Of a stretch of 13,975 bases of DNA, positions 1-6,029 are shown piece after piece. The notes under the pieces are model-generated. The model was given only the letters and a program-made list of their open reading frames with translations, was not told where the DNA came from and did no database searches. Source of the stretch: an uncultured Dialister sp. (GTDB lineage: Bacteria > Bacillota > Negativicutes > Veillonellales > Dialisteraceae); assembly GCF_900765565.1 (NCBI RefSeq), contig NZ_CAAFRZ010000134.1, positions 1-13,975 of the forward strand, given 5' to 3'. How positions within the stretch are numbered: the stretch's first letter is position 1; every line of letters begins with the position of its first letter. The position numbers and the translations under genes were made by a program.

Positions 1-270
1 GCCAGGTGGCGTGTGGACGGGCGGGGGCTTCTAGCTGCTAGCGGCTAGCTTTTAGGAAAGCTCAACGGCCTGCGGCGCTGGCGGGTACGGTTGGAGTCAC
101 CAGGTGTAGGGCCTTGAGCCTTCAGCCTTGGGCCTTGAGCTGGCCAGGCCCTTTGGGCCGGGACCCAACAGCGCCGCAGGCGAATCAGCTTTCCTGGCAG
201 CTAGCCGCTAGAAGCTAGAAGCCCCCATACGAACACACGACGCTTTGCCACATATGCTCCACGCAGGCCC
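1..270. repeat. Palindromic intergenic element with 58-bp inverted arms
   Basis: This gene-free stretch is dominated by one large inverted repeat. The left arm at 23-80 and the right arm at 169-226 are equal in length and match at about 50 of 58 positions when one is reverse-complemented. Both arms carry CTAGC micro-repeats, an AGGAAAGCT block and a CCTGCGGCGCTG inner end. Outside the arms the similarity continues more weakly (GTGTGGACGG at 11-20 against CACACGACG at 233-241). The 88-bp centre holds loose CCTTGAGC/CCTTCAGC repeats at 113-140. There is no ORF of its own. It could be a MITE-like element, or act as a terminator for the OLD gene upstream on the minus strand. The element may run off the left edge. 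Confidence 0.75.
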
Positions 271-284
271 ATGGTGCTTTCTTA

Positions 285-1919
285 CTACTCCTCCCCGTCC
301 GATACCTTCACCGCTGCTTCGATGACCCTGGCGAAGGCCTTGGGGATTTCTTTTTCCGTCAGCCGCTCCCCCAGGGCCCGGCCGATGATGACCCCCTTAT
401 TTCCATAGAGCCAGGCGAAGTAGTAGAACTCCAGGGCCTTTTCGTTCCGGGGATTGATGTTTTTCAGCTTCGTGGGGGGATAGAATCCCTTGGGAAGGCC
501 CAGCTTCGCTCCCGCCTTCTTGATGAGGGACGCATTCACCGCATCCCCCGCTTCTTCCACGTCCCCGATGACCTGGTCCAGGAGCTTCCGGCTCCGGGCG
601 GCCATGCAGGCTTTCACCACATCCATTTCATAGCAGATGTAGTCCGTGTAGAACACATGGGGCGAATGGGGCCTCTCCGCCATGACATCCCGGTCGTAGA
701 GGCACACCGAGGGGATGTGGAACCGCCGGACCAGCTGGGAAATCTTGGAAATCGAGCTTTCGCCCCGGGCATTGATGAGGCAGATGCCGTGGTAGTCGAA
801 ATTGACACCCAGGGTCCTGGCGAAGTAGGCAAAGGAGCCGTACTCCGTTTCCCCTTCCACCAGGATGGTGCACTTGGAGTAGAGGGCTTCCTTCACTTCC
901 GGGAAGTGCATGATCAGGTGCTTTTCGATTTCACTGTCAAAATGGAAAGAAGCACCACAGGCGGCCTGGACTTTTTTCTTGTCGTCCCAGTACATGCGTA
1001 TGATCTGGCGGTAGTCATTCACCAGGGCATCGGTGGAATGGGTGACCACGAAGAGCTGGCCATTGAGGCCGTCGATGCCGAGAAGGTTCTGTACCAACCG
1101 CAGGAAGAAGGGTTCCTCGTTATTCAGGATGGACCGGGAAAAGGCCAGCATGGCCCGCTGGAGGTAGGGGTGCAGGTGGAGTTCCGGTTCATCGATGCTC
1201 ACCGTCACCGGCAGGAAACGGCGGCCCTTCTTGTCAGTAATCACCATGGTATCAAAGGAAATGGCCCTGCTTTCCTTTTTGTCCAGCATTTTGATGAGGA
1301 ACGCAATGCCTTCGGCAATCATGAGCTTAATGGTGGAATCGTAGGATGTACCTGCCGCAAAGGGCTGGAAAATCTCATTAATGAGGAGCAGTGCCGCCTT
1401 GTGGGGATCATTTTCCGGCAGTTTCAGTTGGAACCCCCTCTCATCCAGCAGGGTTTCCACTTCTTTCACCGTTTCCGGTCCCGTGGACAGGTACCCTTCG
1501 AAAATGGAAAGGGTCTTCACCATGTCCCCTTCGGAGAGCATGTTTCTTGGCACCTCATCCAGGGCAAAGTCAATATAAAAGAGGCAGCGCACGTACTCCA
1601 GGGGGAGCTGGGACCCATCGTCCCTGTTGTAAAGCTTCGGCACCACCTCCCGGATGGACTGGCGAAGTTCCAGGTGGGCCCGGTCCGTAAGGCCGTCGTC
1701 GGTTGAGGACAGGGTCATTTCAATCCGTATGGGCCGGTCAGGATCCATGAAATCATTTTCCTTGAATCCGTAGCCGTGGGTGGCGTATTTCAGGAGGGTA
1801 AGAAAATTACTTTTCCCGATGTTGTTGTCCCCCACAATATAATTCACCCGGCTGTCAAAATGAAGCTCCACATGCCGGAAGGTCCGGTAGTTTTCTACCA
1901 CCATATCGGAAATAAACAT
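285..1919 (-). CDS. OLD-family ATP-dependent nuclease (AAA/ABC ATPase plus TOPRIM)
   Basis: This is a 544-residue protein with the OLD architecture. The N-terminal ABC-type ATPase half shows Walker A GDNNIGKS at residues 30-37, Walker B SIDEPELHLHP at 241-251 (acidic pair D243-E244) and an H-loop VVTHSTDAL at 291-299. The C-terminal TOPRIM domain has ILVEGETE at 352-359 (catalytic-type E355) and LYDRD at 407-411 (D409, D411). OLD proteins are metal-dependent nucleases, and several act in phage defence. No UvrD-like helicase (Gabija GajB), reverse transcriptase or PARIS partner adjoins it, so it looks like a stand-alone class 1 OLD gene. It is monocistronic: repeat elements lie on both sides. 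The ATG at 1917-1919 follows a GGGGGAG ribosome binding site and an extended -10 promoter. I cannot point to a clean ABC signature between the Walker motifs. The family assignment is firm; the biological role is inferred. Confidence 0.88.
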   Translation of the reverse strand: MFISDMVVENYRTFRHVELHFDSRVNYIVGDNNIGKSNFLTLLKYATHGYGFKENDFMDPDRPIRIEMTLSSTDDGLTDRAHLELRQSIREVVPKLYNRDDGSQLPLEYVRCLFYIDFALDEVPRNMLSEGDMVKTLSIFEGYLSTGPETVKEVETLLDERGFQLKLPENDPHKAALLLINEIFQPFAAGTSYDSTIKLMIAEGIAFLIKMLDKKESRAISFDTMVITDKKGRRFLPVTVSIDEPELHLHPYLQRAMLAFSRSILNNEEPFFLRLVQNLLGIDGLNGQLFVVTHSTDALVNDYRQIIRMYWDDKKKVQAACGASFHFDSEIEKHLIMHFPEVKEALYSKCTILVEGETEYGSFAYFARTLGVNFDYHGICLINARGESSISKISQLVRRFHIPSVCLYDRDVMAERPHSPHVFYTDYICYEMDVVKACMAARSRKLLDQVIGDVEEAGDAVNASLIKKAGAKLGLPKGFYPPTKLKNINPRNEKALEFYYFAWLYGNKGVIIGRALGERLTEKEIPKAFARVIEAAVKVSDGEE

Positions 1920-1957
1920 AGGGCTCCCCCTTTCACTTGAGGTACATGTCTGTATCC

Positions 1958-1966
1958 ATTATACCA
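1958..1966 (-). promoter_or_regulatory. Extended -10 promoter of the OLD nuclease gene
   Basis: Read on the minus strand this is TGG-TATAAT, a perfect -10 hexamer with an upstream TGn extension, 39 bp before the ATG. No recognisable -35 lies 16-18 bp upstream, as is usual for extended -10 promoters. Confidence 0.6.
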
Positions 1967-1984
1967 TTTTGGGATGGAGGGATG

Positions 1985-2100
1985 AGCAGCTGGTGGCCAG
2001 TAGCTAGTGGCTAGTAGCTAGTGGCTAGTGGCTAGTAGCTGGTTTCTGGAAGTTCCCATATGGACGCACGACGCTCCGCCACATGAGCGCCGCAGGCAGA
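1985..2100. repeat. CTAGTGG micro-repeat tract and CACGACGC repeat block
   Basis: Positions 1988-2042 consist of about seven degenerate copies of a short AGCTAGTRG unit. The following block at 2055-2085 matches 224-254 at 26 of 31 positions, and all five differences are transitions. It is therefore a second copy of the right end of the element at 1-270. Within the 250-bp spacer between thiC and the OLD gene I see no ORF that looks real and no clear terminator. Confidence 0.65.
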
Positions 2101-2169
2101 TCGACTAGACCTAGAAGACCTGGATCCGGGTCCTCAGGGCTTTCAGCCCGATTCCCTTACGCCTCGATC

Positions 2170-3477
2170 TCATTCCTTCTCAAAGGGATCGTCTTCGGGG
2201 TTCCGGTTGTTCAAGATGGAGTCCAGGGTCTTCATGGGGCACATGGAGCCGCACATGGTGCAGGTGGCTTCGTCTTCAGGGATGGAGCTTTCCCTGTATT
2301 TTCTGGCTTTTTCCGGGTCAATGGCCAGGGGAATCATTTCCTTGAAGTCCACCTTCCGTCTGGCCCAGCTCATCTTTTCATCCCACAGGGCTGCCCCTTT
2401 CACGCCTTTGGCGAGGTCCGCCGCATGGCAGGCAATCTTGGAGGCCACGATGCCTTCGTGTACGTCATCCAGGTCCGGGAGCCGGAGGTGTTCGGCCGGC
2501 GTCACGTAGCAGAGGAAGTCGGCGCCGCAGGCAGCGGACAGGGTACCGCCGATGGCAGCGGTGATATGGTCATAGCCCGGTGCAATATCGGTGACAATGG
2601 GTCCCAGTACATAGAGCGGCGCCCCATGGCACAGTTTCTTTGCGATTTCCACGTTCATCCGGATATCGGAAACCGGCATGTGTCCCGGACCTTCCACCAT
2701 GACCTGGACTCCCGCCTTCCGTGCCCGGAGGACCAGCTCTCCCAGGTTGATGAGTTCGGAAATCTGGATGGCATCGGTGGAATCGTGACCGCTGCCGCTG
2801 CGGCAGCCGTCCCCCAGGGACAGGGTGACATCGTATTTCTTCAGGAGTTCCAGAAGCCGGTCAAACTGTTCATAGAAGGGATTTTCTTTGCCGTGCATAT
2901 ACATCCAGGCGAAAAGAATGGAGCCGCCCCGGGAGACGAGGTTCGTGATTCTCTTGTTTCTCATGATGTGCTTCGCAGTTTCCCGGTTCAGGCCAGCATG
3001 GATGGTCATGAAGTCCACGCCGTCTTTCGCATGCTTTTCCACCACCGAGAACAGGTCATCGGCAGTCATATCTTTCAGTCCCTTGTGGAGCACCCCTTTC
3101 ACGTCGTACATGGGGACAGTACCGATGGCGGAGGGGCTGTTCTTCACCAGCCATTCCCGGAAGGGCGCCGTTTCCCCGTAGCAGGAGAGGTCCATAATGG
3201 CTTCGGCCCCCATTTTCCAGGAAAGCTCTGCCTTCGCCTGTTCCGTATCGTAGTTGCAGACGTCGGAGGAAATCCCGAGGTTCACGTTCATCTTCGTCCG
3301 GAGTCCCTTGCCGATGGCGTAGGGATGGATGGATTTATGGTATATATTGTGGGGCAGTACGATGGTGCCATCCGCAATACCGGCGCGGATAAATTCTTCC
3401 ATCACCCCTTCTTCCCGGGCTGCCGTCTTCATTTCGTCTGTAATAATCCCATTTCTTGCTGCTTCCAGCTGTGTCAT
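2170..3477 (-). CDS. thiC: Phosphomethylpyrimidine synthase ThiC
   Basis: ThiC is a radical-SAM enzyme that rearranges aminoimidazole ribotide (AIR) to HMP-P, the pyrimidine half of thiamine. The 435-residue protein has the family blocks in order: INVNLGIS-like (KMNVNLGISSD), IGTVPMYD, DFMTIHAGLN, VSRGGS, LSLGDG, QVMVEGPGHMP, YVLGPIVTDIAPGYDHI, LCYVTPAEHLRLP and KIACHAADLAKG. The 4Fe-4S ligands sit at the C-terminus as CTMCGSMC. The length and the CX2CX3C spacing fit the short anaerobe (clostridial) form, which lacks the extra N-terminal domain of the E. coli enzyme. The ATG at 3475-3477 has an AGGAGG ribosome binding site five bases upstream. A TPP riboswitch leader precedes it, so expression should fall when thiamine pyrophosphate is plentiful. 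That leader argues against the benzimidazole-forming BzaF paralog. No other thi gene adjoins it. Confidence 0.96.
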   Translation of the reverse strand: MTQLEAARNGIITDEMKTAAREEGVMEEFIRAGIADGTIVLPHNIYHKSIHPYAIGKGLRTKMNVNLGISSDVCNYDTEQAKAELSWKMGAEAIMDLSCYGETAPFREWLVKNSPSAIGTVPMYDVKGVLHKGLKDMTADDLFSVVEKHAKDGVDFMTIHAGLNRETAKHIMRNKRITNLVSRGGSILFAWMYMHGKENPFYEQFDRLLELLKKYDVTLSLGDGCRSGSGHDSTDAIQISELINLGELVLRARKAGVQVMVEGPGHMPVSDIRMNVEIAKKLCHGAPLYVLGPIVTDIAPGYDHITAAIGGTLSAACGADFLCYVTPAEHLRLPDLDDVHEGIVASKIACHAADLAKGVKGAALWDEKMSWARRKVDFKEMIPLAIDPEKARKYRESSIPEDEATCTMCGSMCPMKTLDSILNNRNPEDDPFEKE

Positions 3478-3494
3478 AGGTACCTCCTGAATGC

Positions 3495-3523
3495 AAAATA
3501 AAAAGAGCCCCCGCCGGGGACTC
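3495..3523 (-). terminator. Intrinsic terminator of the thiC leader
   Basis: On the minus strand this is a GC-rich hairpin, GAGTCCCC-GGC-GGGGGCTC, followed by TTTTTATTTT. It lies between the TPP aptamer and the thiC ribosome binding site, the usual place for the expression platform of a transcription-terminating thi-box riboswitch. Confidence 0.88.
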
Positions 3524-3540
3524 TCAAAGGCAAATCTTCC

Positions 3541-3626
3541 TGCTTCCTTCCGTCGGTATGATCCGCATCAAGTTCAAAGGGTCGGATAGCTCCTCTCAGT
3601 CCTCACTCCAGGACTCCCCCAGCATG
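3541..3626 (-). promoter_or_regulatory. TPP riboswitch (thi-box) aptamer
   Basis: Read on the minus strand, the segment carries the conserved thi-box features. GGGGGAGTCC pairs with GGACT, followed directly by the invariant CTGAGAGGA. The second arm contains GACCCTTTGAACTTGATG, then GGATCATACCGACGGAAGGAAG. The aptamer binds thiamine pyrophosphate and is expected to favour the downstream terminator at 3495-3523, shutting off thiC. It follows the promoter immediately, and its gene is a thiamine biosynthesis enzyme, so sequence and context agree. Exact P1 ends are approximate. Confidence 0.95.
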
Positions 3627-3631
3627 AGCTT

Positions 3632-3660
3632 ATTATACCATGGAAACAGAAAAGTGCCAA
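3632..3660 (-). promoter_or_regulatory. Promoter of the thiC leader
   Basis: Minus-strand TTGGCA (3655-3660), a 17-bp spacer and a perfect TATAAT (3632-3637), with TGG just before the -10. It stands a few bases upstream of the TPP aptamer, as expected for the leader transcript. Confidence 0.82.
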
Positions 3661-3701
3661 AGTGAGCATATATCAGACTTACAATCAGAGCCACAGGAAG
3701 C

Positions 3702-3752
3702 GGGTCTTCCAGCTGCCAGCTATCAGGAAAGACAGCCGGCCTGCGGCGCTTT
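3702..3752. repeat. Partial copy of the 1-270 palindromic element
   Basis: The stretch has CTTCCAGCTGCCAGC, then AGGAAAG, then GCCGGCCTGCGGCGCT. It follows the left arm of the element at 23-80 block by block, with micro-repeat differences. Only one arm is present. It sits between the thiC promoter and the terminator of the tRNA cluster. Confidence 0.6.
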
Positions 3753-3766
3753 AATCCGATTCCACC

Positions 3767-3799
3767 AAATAAAAAAAGTTGAAACATTTCGTTTCAACT
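3767..3799 (-). terminator. Terminator of the tRNA-Asp-Gly-Cys-Leu operon
   Basis: The minus strand shows a perfect 9-bp hairpin AGTTGAAAC/GTTTCAACT with a 5-nt loop (3777-3799), followed by a long T-rich run. It begins 13 bases beyond the CCA of tRNA-Leu and closes the cluster. Confidence 0.9.
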
Positions 3800-3811
3800 G
3801 TAAATTCGATA

Positions 3812-3900
3812 TGGTGCCGAGGACCGGAATCGAACCGGTACGAATCTCACGATTCGAGGGATTTTAAGTCCCTTGCGTCTGCCAGTTCCGCCACCCCGGC
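3812..3900 (-). tRNA. tRNA-Leu (UAA)
   Basis: This is an 89-nt class II tRNA. Acceptor GCCGGGG pairs with CCTCGGC (one G-U), with A73 and an encoded CCA. The anticodon loop CTTAAAA gives UAA. A long variable arm (CGAATCGTGAGATTCG) is present, as leucine tRNAs require. It is the last gene of the cluster. Confidence 0.97.
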
Positions 3901-3932
3901 AGGTATATATAAATTGTATAATAGTTAAAATA

Positions 3933-4006
3933 TGGAGGCGGCACCCAGAATCGAACTGGGGATAAAGGTTTTGCAGACCTCTGCCTTACCGCTTGGCTAT
4001 GCCGCC
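3933..4006 (-). tRNA. tRNA-Cys (GCA)
   Basis: This 74-nt tRNA has a perfect 7-bp acceptor stem GGCGGCA/TGCCGCC, discriminator U73 (typical of cysteine tRNAs) and an encoded CCA. The anticodon loop CTGCAAA gives GCA. A 32-nt AT-rich gap separates it from tRNA-Leu. Confidence 0.97.
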
Positions 4007-4009
4007 ATA

Positions 4010-4084
4010 TGGAGCGGAAAACGGGACTCGAACCCGCGACCCCAACCTTGGCAAGGTTGTGCTCTACCACTGAGCTACTTCCGC
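4010..4084 (-). tRNA. tRNA-Gly (GCC)
   Basis: This 75-nt tRNA has acceptor GCGGAAG/TTTCCGC, discriminator U73 and an encoded CCA. The anticodon stem CAACC/GGTTG closes the loop TTGCCAA, giving GCC. Only 3 nt separate it from each neighbouring tRNA gene (Asp upstream, Cys downstream), so they are cotranscribed. Confidence 0.97.
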
Positions 4085-4087
4085 ACA

Positions 4088-4164
4088 TGGCGACCCGGAT
4101 CAGATTTGAACTGACGATCTCCGCCGTGACAGGGCGGCATGTTAGACCACTACACCACCGGGCC
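4088..4164 (-). tRNA. tRNA-Asp (GUC)
   Basis: This 77-nt tRNA has acceptor GGCCCGG/CCGGGTC, discriminator G73 (usual for aspartate) and an encoded CCA. The anticodon stem CCGCC/GGCGG closes the loop CTGTCAC, giving GUC. It is the first gene of the cluster, just downstream of the promoter at 4184-4212. Confidence 0.97.
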
Positions 4165-4183
4165 GCATGTAAGTTACTTGAAT

Positions 4184-4212
4184 AGTATACCCATGTTTTC
4201 TGCATTTGTCAA
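4184..4212 (-). promoter_or_regulatory. Promoter of the tRNA-Asp-Gly-Cys-Leu operon
   Basis: Minus-strand TTGACA (4207-4212), a 17-bp spacer and TATACT (4184-4189), ending 20 bp before tRNA-Asp. A second TTGACA at 4218-4223 lacks a matching -10. Confidence 0.9.
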
Positions 4213-4228
4213 GGGGATGTCAATGAAT

Positions 4229-4420
4229 TGTGAAAGCGGCCTTCGGCGGGGGCTGTGACTTCGTCAGGGCTCTGCCCTTAGGGCAGGGCTGAGGCTTCCG
4301 CCTGGGCTCAAGGTGGGATTTTATATTTCGCGGCGCTATATGAATTGTGCGCCGCCCCCTCGCCGAAGGCGTTCCCCTTGAGCCACTTCGCCGCAGGCGT
4401 CACCCCTCAGCCACCTTTTC
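4229..4420. repeat. Palindromic GC-rich spacer element between jetD and the tRNAs
   Basis: The spacer contains a hairpin at 4269-4289 (CTGCCC-TTA-GGGCAG core). A second hairpin, GCGGCGC/GCGCCGC, lies at 4330-4355 with a 12-nt loop. These are followed by CGCCGAAGGCGTTCCCC and CACCCCTCAGCCACC. The second hairpin and its tail recur at 5769-5831. GCCTTCGGCG at 4239-4248 is also inverted relative to 4361-4370. The block begins right after the jetD stop and may end that transcript, but there is no T run, so termination is only a possibility. I see no gene here. Confidence 0.65.
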
Positions 4421-4421
4421 C

Positions 4422-5585
4422 CTAATCCATCTGTTCCAGGGCCCATTCCACTTCATCCAGAGGAATCCGTTCCTGTTCCAGCCGCCAGCCATGGTCGTGG
4501 ATTTCTTTCCACGCCATTTTTTCGGTGACCGTAAGATTATCCGGTACTACAGACCTGTTTCCGGTGTCCTTAATCCTTTTATCCACATAGGCCAGAAGGG
4601 TATCCCTGTCCATGAGGAAGGAATGAACATTCGGCAGGATGTGGCGAAGGGATGAGAGAATATTGAAGCCGTCGGAGTCCAGGTCCCCCCAGTAGTAAAC
4701 GTCCTTCTCCCCCAGCCACTTTGCTTCCTTGGCCAGTTCCAGTACCCCGTAGCCCATGCCGAAGAGGATAAGGCTGTCTTTTGCATGGGGGAAAGTGTAA
4801 CCATTTACCTTGTTTTCTGTAATGAAAATCCGTTTCTGGGGCGGATGGAAGGACGCCACTTCATCGTTGGACAGGAAAAATTTCCGTACTCCAAAGAACC
4901 GGATGGACTCATCCAGGCTCCGGGCGCAGATGGTGGGTGCAGGTACCTCTTTAATGAAAAGGTGCTGTTTCATTTCTTCATTGCTTTCCACCTGTTTATC
5001 CGGGAAAAGGGCATTCCACAGGGTACGGACGAGGAAGCTGTGTCTTTCCATGAATTTCGTATCCACCCCGGGGATTGAAATCTCCCTGAGGTACCCACCC
5101 TTCTCTTCCTGCTCCCGGAAGAAATGGGCAATACCGAAGAAGAGAGGATAAAAACCTTCTTCCCGAATTCTCGGAAAATAATGGAGGAACCATTCCGTAA
5201 GGTCATCTGCTTTTTCTTCTACCTCCCCCAACATGGTGAGGAATTCCTTCTTTTCCTTTTTCATTCCCAGGATGGCAAAGGCATCTTCCGGCGTATCAAC
5301 GAAAACCCGGACCGGCAGGGTCTGGCGGCCAAAGGATTTCGTATTTTTCCCTTTTTCTTCTATATGCCAGAGTGGCCGGCCATTGGTGTCTTTCACCGGG
5401 TGGTGCCAGTAGTCGGACCAGGAAAGAAGGGCATGCCAGTCGTTCTCCGTCTCTTCCGGCCGTTTCAGTGGCATTTTGAAATAGGGAGGCTCTATTTCCT
5501 TCGTCAGCGCTTCATAGAGTATCCCCCGCTCCTCCTGGCGCTTCAGTTTTTTGAGCAGTTCTTCATCGTACGATTTTCGACGCAA
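4422..5585 (-). CDS. jetD: Wadjet nuclease subunit JetD (DUF3322/DUF2220, TOPRIM)
   Basis: JetD is the nuclease of the Wadjet system and cuts plasmid DNA that has been extruded by JetABC. The 387-residue protein has the family's usual length. The N-terminal part (about 1-190, with LPVRVFVDTPEDAFAILG at 90-107) is the DUF3322 half. The C-terminal DUF2220 half contains the TOPRIM-like core: FITENKVNG at 254-262 (candidate catalytic E257), FGMGYG at 285-290, YYWGDLDSDGFNIL at 297-310 with D301, D303 and D305, and the closing LEQERIPLDEVEWAL. The best start is TTG (5583-5585), nine bases after an AGGAGG site, because no in-frame ATG lies nearby. Unlike the tightly overlapping jetABC, it is separated from jetC by 429 bp of repeats, so it may be expressed separately and at a lower level. 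Function is inferred from family and locus. Confidence 0.93.
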   Translation of the reverse strand: MRRKSYDEELLKKLKRQEERGILYEALTKEIEPPYFKMPLKRPEETENDWHALLSWSDYWHHPVKDTNGRPLWHIEEKGKNTKSFGRQTLPVRVFVDTPEDAFAILGMKKEKKEFLTMLGEVEEKADDLTEWFLHYFPRIREEGFYPLFFGIAHFFREQEEKGGYLREISIPGVDTKFMERHSFLVRTLWNALFPDKQVESNEEMKQHLFIKEVPAPTICARSLDESIRFFGVRKFFLSNDEVASFHPPQKRIFITENKVNGYTFPHAKDSLILFGMGYGVLELAKEAKWLGEKDVYYWGDLDSDGFNILSSLRHILPNVHSFLMDRDTLLAYVDKRIKDTGNRSVVPDNLTVTEKMAWKEIHDHGWRLEQERIPLDEVEWALEQMD

Positions 5586-5642
5586 TATGGGATTCCTCCT
5601 TTCATTAACTGTCAGCTGAGCCGGTATGTAAGTGTAGGGAGA

Positions 5643-5831
5643 GGTGGCTCAAGTGACTGAAGTGGCTCAGGGGTAACGAGCTTCGTTCGAGGGGGGGGGG
5701 ACGCCGCTTCAAATTATATAGGGCGCAGAATTTATATTCAGCGGCAGAGCCGCCAGGTATATATAATCTGCGGCGCTTTTGATTTTACGCGCCGCACCTT
5801 CCCCTTGGCCACTGGCCGTTCCCCCCTCAGC
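5643..5831. repeat. Nested palindromic repeats in the jetC-jetD spacer
   Basis: The left part (5643-5690) has two GTGGCTC-type units ending in AGGGGTAACGAGCTTCGTTCG. It is followed by ten G residues at 5691-5700. The right part has the hairpin TGCGGCGC/GCGCCGCA (5769-5796, 12-nt loop) and the tail CCCCTCAGCC. This repeats the arrangement at 4330-4410 in the same orientation, with the same loop length but a different loop sequence. The two parts are roughly inverted relative to each other. I find no coding sequence in the 429-bp spacer at 5586-6014. Confidence 0.65.
5713..5741 (-). promoter_or_regulatory. Possible weak promoter for jetD
   Basis: The minus strand has a perfect TATAAT (5713-5718) with a poor -35, CTGAAT, at 17-bp spacing (5736-5741). 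It lies 128 bp upstream of the jetD start. The AT-rich context of the repeat could produce this by chance, but it is the only plausible -10 I see in the spacer on this strand. Confidence 0.3.
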
Positions 5832-5832
5832 C

Positions 5833-5986
5833 GTCCGAATACCCAAAGGAAGGCGCCTTGACGTGCAGAATAGGCGCCAACTTATTCGGACTCGGAGGTC
5901 CTATGTAGGCATCCTGCAGAGGATGCCCAAGCCGGGCTCTTTTGCGAGCCGTGCCTGCACACCAGGCGAGCACCTTAGAGCCCGGC
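5833..5986. repeat. Structured element, copy A (possible ncRNA or mobile palindrome)
   Basis: Four helices can be drawn. P1 is GTCCGAATA/TATTCGGAC (5833-5841 with 5883-5891, 9 bp). P2 is GGCGCC/GGCGCC (5852-5857 with 5873-5878) with a 15-nt loop. A hairpin GGCATCC/GGATGCC lies at 5908-5927. A closing stem GCCGGGCTCT/AGAGCCCGGC pairs 5931-5940 with 5977-5986 and encloses GCCTG/CAGGC. Between P1 and P2 is AAAGGAA, and after P2 is AACTT. GGTCCTATG precedes the hairpin. All three motifs recur in copy B at 13633-13771. The strand that matters is unknown. Confidence 0.7.
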
Positions 5987-6000
5987 CGAAGCACACTCCG

Positions 6001-6029
6001 CCTCGCCGAAGGCGTTACCCCTCGGCTAC
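6001..6029. repeat. Repeat unit overlapping the jetC stop codon
   Basis: TCGCCGAAGGCGTTACCCCTCGGCTACC matches the tail of the palindromic elements at 4360-4414. It overlaps the jetC 3' end: on the minus strand its GTAGCCGAGGGGTAA supplies the last four codons (V-A-E-G) and the TAA stop. Confidence 0.65.

Noticed and set aside
1985..2045. Regular AGCTAGTRG units as a possible CRISPR array or iteron origin
   Set aside because: The units are short, contiguous and degenerate, with no spacers. No rep or cas gene is nearby.
2240..2270. ThiC cluster motif reads CX2CX3C, not the CX2CX4C of E. coli
   Set aside because: As far as I remember, the short clostridial ThiC proteins share this spacing (CTMCGxMC), so it is a clade feature and not a defect.
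2170..3477. ThiC homolog as a benzimidazole synthase (BzaF)
   Set aside because: A TPP riboswitch controls it and no cobamide lower-ligand genes are adjacent, so a thiamine role is favoured.
2083..3501. Long plus-strand open frame opposite thiC
   Set aside because: It is the antisense of a strongly conserved gene, with low-complexity His/Gly-rich translation and no ribosome binding site.
3864..4205. Minus-strand open frame across the tRNA cluster
   Set aside because: It is simply translation through four tRNA genes.
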